Part shown: positions 56,648-64,000 of the stretch, piece by piece
Layout of the letters: every line of letters begins with the position of its first letter
Position numbering within the stretch: the first letter of the stretch is position 1
Origin: Cocos nucifera
Taxonomy: Eukaryota > Streptophyta > Magnoliopsida > Arecales > Arecaceae
Length of the DNA: 64,000 bases
NCBI GenBank assembly: GCA_006176705.1
Contig: QRFJ01004957.1
Coordinates: forward strand, 56,575 to 120,574
Direction: 5' to 3'
The notes under the pieces: generated by a model
Seen by the model: only the letters and a program-made list of their open reading frames with translations
The model's database searches: none
What the model was told of the DNA's origin: nothing
Position numbers and translations under genes: made by a program

Positions 56648-58380
56648 TCCTAAAGCCAATTGGCTACAAGTCTAAGTCCCATCTTCTCAAGGTGGGCTTC
56701 GATCTTCTGCTGGCCCAACGACTTTGTAAGTGGGTCTGCCACATTATCTGTGGAGTTGACTCTCTTGACCTCGACGTAACCCTTCTCGAGGTAATCGCGG
56801 ATGAGGTGGTATCGCCGCTCAATGTGCTTGGATTTTTGGTGAGACCTCGGCTCCTTAGCAAGGGCTATGGCGCCATTGTTGTCGCAGTATAGAGGAATGG
56901 CATCTGATGGCATTACTCCGATTTCTGCAGCAAACTTCTTGTACCAGAATGCTTCCTTCGCAGCTTCTGATGCAGCGATATATTCTGCTTCCATGGTGGA
57001 ATCTGCTATCACTATTTGCTTGGAACTCTTCAGCTGACAGCACCACCATTGCACACAAACAGACTTCCAGATGTCGACTTTCGATCATCTATATAGACAT
57101 AAAATTCTGAGTCTGTGTATCCCTGGACTTGGAGTTCTCCATTACCAAAAGACCAACATCATATCCTTAGTTCTTCTCAAGTACTTAAGGATACATTTCA
57201 CAGAAGTCCAGTGTTCTTCACCTGGATTTGACTGATATCTGCTTGTGACACTCACAGCATGGGCTATATCAGGTCGTGTACATAGCATGGCATACATGAG
57301 GCTCCCTATTGCTAGAAGCATAAGGGATCTTGCTCATGCATTCTATTTCCTCAGGTGTGCTAGGGCACATCTTCTTGGAAAGATGAATACCATGTCTGAA
57401 GGGTATTAATCCCCTCTTAGAGTTTTCCATACTAAACCTCTTTAGTACTTCCTCTATGTACATCTTCTATGAAAGTCCTAGCATCCTATTTGGTCTATCC
57501 CTATAGACCTTAATTCCTAGAATAAAGGATGCTTCACCTAGGTCTTTCATGGAGAATTCCTTGGACAACCATAATTTTGACTGTATGTCAACATGGGAAT
57601 ATCATTCCCAATAAGGAGGATGTCATCCACGTACAATACGAGGAAGACAACAGCGCTCCCACTGACCTTTTTGAAGACACATGGTTCCTCTTCATTTTTG
57701 ATGAAACCAAATAGTTTTGATCACATCATTGAAATGAGTGTTCCAGCTCCGAGATGCTTGCTTAAGTCCATATATGGACCTTTGCAGCTTGCAAACCTTG
57801 TGATCAGTATCACTGGATGTGAAACCTAGCGGCTGTTCCATATAGATATCTTCCTCAAGATATCCATTTCAAGAATGCCATTTTTCACGTCCATTTGCCA
57901 TATTTCATAATCGAAATAGGCTGCAACGGCAAGCAATGTGCGGATGGATTTTAGCATAGCCTACTGGGACGAAAAGGTATCCTGATAGTCAATGCCTTCG
58001 CACGTTGACTATATATAACCTTTTGCCACTAATCTAGCCTTGAATGTCTCCACATTTCCCATCTGCACCAATCTTTCTCTTGAAGATCCATTTACACCCA
58101 ATAGGTACTATACCTTCTGGTGGATCTACCAAGGATTTCCAGACTTGGTTTGAGTGCATCGAGTCAATTTCTCTAACTGCATTGCCTCTAAGCCATTTCT
58201 CAGAGTCGATATCTGATATCGCCTCATTGTAGGTTTTGGGATCATCACCATGAACACCATTTACCTACGAGGAATATTTTCTCTATATCCTCTGAAATAA
58301 TACCTAAGTATCTTTCAGGGAGGATGGAAAACTCTTTTTCGATCTACGAGGTGGAGGAGGTAGTGTTCTTATTGGCTCAA
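56648..58380 (-). pseudogene. Copia reverse transcriptase and RNase H, element B2
   Basis: Reverse transcriptase text on the minus strand includes the catalytic YVDD at 57622-57633, intact in LYVDDILL, preceded by MDVK-type sequence near 57890. It continues through MYIEEVLKRFSMENSKRGLI (57463) and HAMYTTR. RNase H (57054-56650) is well kept: ADSTMEAEYIAASEAAKEAF with the Glu, LYCDNNGAIALAKEPRSHQK with the Asp, KHIERRYHLIRDYLEKGYVE, and the C-terminus EKMGLRLVANWL before the stop. Frameshifts lie near 57060, 57480, 57720 and 57850-58060. The RNase H frame is among the least damaged here. By eye it is the same lineage as element A. Confidence 0.88.
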
Positions 58381-59830
58381 CCTGATTTGGTTCCAATTTG
58401 GTCCTTAGCTCGTTGCTACTTGTGAGACTTTCTCATCAAGCTTGATCTGCTTTCCAATGCCGCTATCTTGAATAAACTATTTTTCAAAGAAAAGATGGCA
58501 TGTCGACTCACAATCACATTGTGGTCTTCTGGAATGTAGAAATAGTATCCTAATGACTCTTTAGGATATCCTATGAATCGAGCTCTGAAGGACCTAAACT
58601 CTAACTTGTCTGCTTGTTGTCTTTTGACATGAGCCAGACAACCCCAAATTCTAAGATGACTCAGACTTGGTTTCTTACCGTGCCATATCTCATACGGTGT
58701 GGTAGGAACGGTTTTAGAGGGAACCCTATTCAGTAGATAAATTGAAGTTAACAATGAGTATGTCCCCAAAGAAAATCAGGAAGGTCTGTGAAGCTCATCA
58801 TGGATCGGACCATATCCAATAGAGTCCTGATTTCTCCTGTTCTGAAACTCCATTGAGTTGAGGTATTCCTGGTGGAGTCCATTGAGAGACTATGCCATTT
58901 TTCTTGAGATAGTCTAGGAATTTTTGGACTAAGGTATTCACCTCCTCGATCTGATCGAAGAACCTTAATGGGTTTTTCAGTTTGTTTTTCTACTTCATGT
59001 CTGAATTCTTTGAACTTTTCAAAAGCTTCAGACTTGTGTCTCATAAGATACACATACCCATACCTAGACAGATCATCGGTAAAGGTAATGAAGTAGACAA
59101 AATTGCCTCTAGCCGGCACATCAAATGGGCCGCACACATCAGTATGTACTAGGGCAAGGAGATCTGTGGCCCTTTCCCCATGTCCAACAAAAGGGAGTTT
59201 AGTCATTTTGCCTTGAAGACAAGATTCACAAGTTGGATATGACTCGAAAGTCAATGGACTCAATAGCCCATTTTTCTCCAATTTGTTGATCCTATCTTCT
59301 GCTATATGACCTAATCTCAGGTGCCATAGATACCTATCATTTGGACTATCCCTAGGTCGTTTGGCATTCACGTTTTGCTCGATAGTTAGAATAGGTACAT
59401 CAATATGTAGCTGATAAAGACCATTAATAAGAAAACCATTTGCAATTTTATTTCTTTCATAAAGAATGTTACAATGGTCCTTAAAGAAGGTAATCACATA
59501 GCCTTCTGTGCTAAGCATGAAACAGAAATCAAATTCCTGCTAGCTGCAGGCACATAATAACAGTCTTTCAAAACTAAGTCTAAACCAGATGGTAATCGAA
59601 GAGGGTATGTTTCATGGGCTACTGCAGCAACTCTTGCTCCATTACCGATGCATAGGATCATGTCTCCATCCCTCAGCCTCCTGCTATCCTCAAGACCCTA
59701 CATGGAAGTGCACAGATGAGCACTAGAACCAGAGTCAAGCACCCAACTGGATGCAGAAGAAATCGTAAGGTTAGACTCAATAACGAGCATACCTCCAGAA
59801 GGACCTTCCTTCTTGTTCTTCAGGGTGGCC
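58381..59830 (-). pseudogene. Copia protease and integrase, element B2
   Basis: The protease reads WVLDSGSSAHLCTSM (59750-59706) with D-S-G intact, then a stop. After YYVPAASRNLISVSCL the integrase frame 59518-58748 opens: YLWHLRLGHIAEDRINKLE (both His), CESCLQGKMTKLPF (both Cys), HTDVCGPFDVPARGNF (Asp), FTDDLSRYGYVYLM, LRSDRGGEYLS (59000-58945). A frameshift follows, so the region with the catalytic Glu is read in another frame near 58860. The C-terminal part at 58769-58416 has LNRVPSKTVPTTPYEIWHGK, HLRIWGCLAHVK and FIGYPKESLGYYFYIPED. The zinc site and two core aspartates are intact. It joins and inserts the cDNA. Confidence 0.9.
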
Positions 59831-60631
59831 AGGTAAGTAGGGCAGCAGTTCCGCTTTCAATGGCCGTCGCTGTTGCAATGGAAATACTTTCCTTTGACAT
59901 CGGCTTTCTTCTTCAGCTCTGCCTTCTTCTTCTTTGTTCCTTCCACCTTCTGCTTTTTCGCAGACTTCTTTTTCTTTCCATAAGACTTTCTTTTGGAAGA
60001 AGTCCATTCCATAGCAAGAACTGAGCCTTTAGAACCTTTCATAGAAAGCTCAGCGGTAACCAGCATATTCATTAATTCGGCCAAGAAATTTTGAAGTTTA
60101 TGCATGTGGTAATTCATGATGAATTGCCCATATGCATCAGTCAAGGATTGCAGAATAATATCGTTCTGCAGATCCAAGTCTAACTTCACACCGAGCTTCT
60201 CAAGCTCTTCCAAGTCCTTGATCATCATCAGACAGTGATCTTGGACTGACTGCCCATCATGCATCTTAGCCTTAAAAAGTCATTTCGTGACTTGATATTT
60301 GGCTGCGCGACTCTGTTCACCAAACATCTCCTGCAGGTGAGCCAACATTTGGCGAGCAGTCTCGATATCTTCATGTTGGCGCTGGAGCTCATCAGACATC
60401 GAGCCCAACATGTAATATCTGGCCTTATTATCTTCGTCTATCCATTTTTTCAGAGACGCTCTCTGTTCAATGGATGGACGGACTGGTAAGGTGGGAGGGT
60501 CTTGGATTCAAAACATGGGTTAACTTCTTGAAATCCAAAATAATTTTGTAGTTTCTGAGCCAATCTTTATAATTAGGTCCGATCAGTCTATGTGTGTCCA
60601 GGATACGTGCTAATGGGTTGGACGCAGACAT
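59831..60631 (-). pseudogene. Copia gag, element B2
   Basis: It starts at ATG 60631 (MSASNPLARILDTHRLIGPN). The first part runs to about 60470 and then shifts frame. The second part, 60264-59857, reads DGQSVQDHCLMMIKDLEELE, DIILQSLTDAYGQFIMNYHM, a Lys-rich stretch (KKKKSAKKQKVEGTKKKK), and a zinc knuckle FHCNSDGH, stop, KRNC in which the first Cys is Tyr (GKYFHC) and the usual Trp is a stop. UBN2-type gag. Compared with B1 it keeps its start codon. Confidence 0.87.
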
Positions 60632-62478
60632 TTTCCTGTAGAGAGTCAAAGATTCTAGTTAGATACTGTAATTATGACTTGACCAATTTATTTAGAAATT
60701 TTATTTTTAAATAAATTAGCTCCCACTATTTTCTCGGATCCCTACACTCCCTTTGTAGAGATGCAAAAATCTCCATGATTAATGATTTCTAGTGGGTGGT
60801 GCGGTCTCACCAACTGACTCATCACCTCACCTAACAGTTATTGGTGATGGGTTAGCCAATGAGTGAACAACTCTTGTTCAATGATTCTCTAATCATGGTG
60901 CACCCAAACTTGGTCTCTAATTCATGAATCTCACGTATCCAAAATATTGATCCACTCCTTAGTTAAGTCAGACCCACCATTTGCATAGACTGGGTTCCTA
61001 ATTGAGTCTCTCACCGTATCCAAAATATTGAGCCCAACTCATCCTCCAGCCCATAGCATCCAATGCCTAATAGACATGGTTGCATCTTTTCGGTGCAACT
61101 GAGCCACTGTATCCAGCCGAGAACAATCAACCCCGGAAAAGGGCCCGCACATCTACAATGGTGGAAGACCTCAGACTTAATCTTTTCTTAGGAAGAATTG
61201 ATTCAGGTCTCATTAAACTAGACTTGTCATAGTCATAACAATTATGACTAACCTAGTGGCATGGGTTAGCTCGGATTATTGACCACCTCAGATCAGAACT
61301 GTGTCAACAGATATGGCCAGGTAAGTGAGATCGGTGGAAGGAATATGCCATTAACTCATACAAGAACGCATTCAGGTCGAGTAGCTTCCAATTAAAAATC
61401 AGTCGGTCGTATGTGCCAAACTTACCTTAGACACCAAATTATTGAGTCAGAACCAATTGGGTTAGCCTACAATCCAGACTCTAACCTCTGAGCCTAATTA
61501 GGTCTTGCTTGATCACGTGACTCGATCTTGACCCAGACTTAATCCTATTAGGCTGGTCAATTTAAGCATTGTTGATCCCATCTAACCAACTCTTGATTCG
61601 GTTTGATCAACCGCTTAGACCTAATTGAGCTACCCAAGCCCGAACCCAGTATTATGAATATGTCTTAGATCTAAAATTCTCAATTTTAGACCTAATTAAT
61701 ATTCCATAATCTTAATTTTTAATTAAGTAGGGTTCATAAATAAAATATGCACAATAAATCCTAGGGTTTCAGGATCTAGGTTTTGCAGAAAGTAAGTTTT
61801 GATTTTTGATTAAGGACGAACACGCAGCACCCCTACACATCATAAGAACACCCCATCGAATGGGAAGGAGAGGGCCTTTAAATCCTTCTTCGTTCTTATG
61901 ATCGGACGGCCAAGAGGAATGCCTTAATCAGGAACATGCAATACTACAAAACAGTTTTAGATCTATATCATATATCTCATATACAAATTAGATCTAATCA
62001 TGGCATATTTTGCATACATCTCATGTATCAATCATGCATATTTTTAGATCTAAATTATCTCATAATAATCTAAAAAATTAGATTTAAATTGATCTAATCA
62101 AAATAAATTCTAATCTAGACCTTTATGTAGAACTATTCTACAACTAGTCTAGACATGCATCAATCATATCTCATATGAAAAATTAAATAATTTTTATTTG
62201 CTATTTTTTAGATGATTATAATATTTATAATATCAAAAAATAGTAAATAAATAGATCTAAAATATGATTTAATCAAAAAAAAATTATGATTATGCTAGAC
62301 TATTCTATAGAACTATTCTATTCTAGAACTAGTTATGTATCTCATAATTTTTAGATCTAAGATTAATTTAATTTTAATTTTTTTAATTTTTTATTTTAGA
62401 TCTGATCATATCTCATGTGATATCTAAAAATATTATTTTTTAATTAAAATGAATTTAAAATAAATTTTATAGAACCAT
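60632..62478 (-). other. Untranslated leader of B2 with conserved hairpin
   Basis: The leader matches that of B1 in inverted orientation through its length, with no domain. The hairpin occupies 61807-61930: TGATTAAGG (61807-61815) pairs with CCTTAATCA (61922-61930), and cataagaac with gttcttatg inside. Confidence 0.8.
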
Positions 62479-62491
62479 GGCTCTGATACCA
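62479..62491 (-). other. Primer-binding site of B2 (initiator-Met tRNA)
   Basis: The minus strand reads TGGTATCAGAGCC, an exact initiator-Met complement, 2 bp from the LTR edge. Confidence 0.92.
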
Positions 62492-62493
62492 GT

Positions 62494-64000
62494 TGAAGGA
62501 AAATCCTGATTTTCCTGGGTCCAGGTTCGTTCAAATCTGATTGGATCAAGAGATATATTTCAAAAAATTTTTTTTGATTCAATCAGATCTGATATGTTTT
62601 AGATCTAATTTTAATAATAAAAATAAAATTAAATAAATTAAATCTAAATTTAATTTACCTTGATATTGGGTAATCCTATTACCATTGATGATGCAGTGGA
62701 AGGTTCTGGATCTAGCCACGCAAGTGCCTGACCTCTACCGGTATCCACTTGGTTGGATCTGAGATCCTCTTCTTCTCTATCACACCTCCAAAAATTAGAT
62801 CTGGATCTGATCTGGAGGATCTTCAAAACTCCTTTTGAAGATCAGCAGTCGTCCTTTGCAGCAGTGCTGCCTTCTTGCTTTTCGTTAGCTCTGGATCGCA
62901 CCAACCAAGTCCACCTTTTGGACATGGAAGGGGAGGAGGAGGAGAGAGGCAGCCTTGGGGCATGGGAAGATTGGAATCTTTTTGAGTTGGGCGAGGGTCT
63001 TATTTATAGACTGTCTGATCCAACTGCTCTTCTTCGCAATCACGTTGCTTTGTAAATAATCAGATCTAAATCTGATTGATGGTGAATAGATGAGAGCCCA
63101 TGGATTTCATCCTTAGATGGCACCTAAGACTGGTCAAAGTCTTAGTAGGGTCAACTCTATTTGAATCAAGAAGCAATCTGGAGTCCATTGTCCAAAGGGA
63201 CTCCTAGTTTTCCACATGGGGTGCACGCATCCTAGGGTGCCTCCTTCCCTACCAATGGTAGGGGGACAGGCCCAATAGCTCTCCAATAGGTGCATGACAT
63301 GTGGGCAGTGTTCAAGGGTCAAAGGTCAATGTTTGACCAAAGTCAAAGAAATTAGCAATGGCAGGTGAGAAAATGGCATGTTGTAATTATCTTATAAATA
63401 AGACAACCCTTTTCTGACTTGGACAAGCTCCAGTCAGTAAGTATGAGTGAGACACAAACTCCTTTGGCTCAGTCAGGACAACTTTTATGATAGAAAAAGA
63501 AGAACGTTAGGTTCAATCGAGTGCTAGCACGATTTTCTTGAACCTAATTGAATTCATTCAGATCAATTGAACTGGATAGTTCAATTGATGATCTAGATTC
63601 AAACCCTTTGTTTGTGTGATCCAGTTAGGTTCAGTTCTGTATGGTAATGGGATATGTCATGATCTCTATCATGACATCATCGAAACTCCTTTCGATGGAT
63701 CAGAACTCTTCTGATTCGAACAGCTAGAATGATCGATCATCTAAATCATTCTAATTGCTCCCAAAATCCACCAGTGACACCTAGCAGTATATGGTGGCAA
63801 CCCATCAGAGCTGAAAAAAACCTCTTGGTGCAGCTACCTGTGTGATTAAGTTCTTCTATCTTTAAGCCCCGATCAGATTAGGGTTTAAGGTGAACTCGTC
63901 AAACCCTAGTTCTATCATATGATGTAATCATTTGATTCAAGTCGATGTGAAAATTAAATAGAAACTCTTTCTATTATTTCACACTCTGCCATGGCCATGG
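62494..64000 (-). mobile_element. 5' LTR of B2, cut by window end
   Basis: The plus strand starts TGAAGGAAAATCCTG, the intact form of the LTR end. It follows the other B LTRs to the window edge, with several small deletions relative to them (for example near 63090-63190 and 63440). The minus-strand TATA box is near 62998-63010. Confidence 0.9.

Larger units (their letters stand above)
54255..64000 (-). mobile_element. Copia element B2 (minus), right LTR cut by window end
   Basis: On the minus strand it has LTR (from beyond 64000 to 62494), primer-binding site, leader, gag, protease-integrase, reverse transcriptase-RNase H, polypurine tract and LTR (56636-54255). It is the most complete copy of family B here and lies in inverted orientation to B1, whose gag it interrupts. 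Confidence 0.92.

Noticed and set aside
1..64000. Host protein-coding, tRNA, rRNA or organelle-derived genes
   Set aside because: I looked on both strands for conserved non-transposon domains and for tRNA-like folds beyond the primer-binding sites and found none I could support.

Overview
The window looks like nuclear repeat DNA of a flowering plant. It is AT-rich and depleted in CpG, and almost everything in it belongs to LTR retrotransposons of plant type: Ty1/copia, including a SIRE/Maximus-type element, and Ty3/gypsy of the Athila and Tat type. The repeat content would suit a monocot such as a palm, but that is a guess. I find no intact host gene, no tRNA or rRNA gene, and no bacterial-type feature. 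Every retroelement reading frame carries stops, frameshifts or lost catalytic residues.

The layout is a nest of elements, named here by letter. Left half: a Tat-type gypsy element F (minus, about 18655-28754) is split inside its extra antisense reading frame by copia element A (plus, to 18654). A is itself split by a minus copia remnant D (to 2977, itself cut by an Athila-like LTR H, 1-1565), by a gag-protease-only Athila-type element G (6058-13391, 6-bp target duplication), and by a solo LTR of family B (14571-16856, 5-bp duplication GATAG) sitting inside A's own LTR. F also carries a 49-bp tandem array (20380-21490) and a Mutator-like MITE (22071-22531) in its integrase.

Right half: a SIRE-type copia element S (minus, about 30112 to 43615) with a third, env-like or plant-transposon-protein reading frame is split by copia element E (minus, 36279-41821, duplication TATTC). 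S ends in its gag where a minus copy of the A-family LTR (A') begins. A' is split by a non-coding LARD-like element C (43940-47459) and by copia element B1 (plus, from 49461). B1 breaks off in gag at 54254, where a second B copy, B2 (minus, 54255 to beyond 64000), begins. B1 and B2 form a very large inverted arrangement.

Element boundaries rest on TG/CA LTR ends, primer-binding sites (initiator-Met tRNA for the copia elements and C, Asp tRNA for G), polypurine tracts and short target duplications read directly from the sequence. Lineage names rest on remembered family signatures and are less certain. The region 28755-30111 is only partly explained. The most interesting items are the B1/B2 fold-back, a hairpin conserved in both B leaders, the triplicated extended primer-binding site of C, palindromic modules shared by LTRs of unrelated families, and the antisense frame plus tandem array of F.
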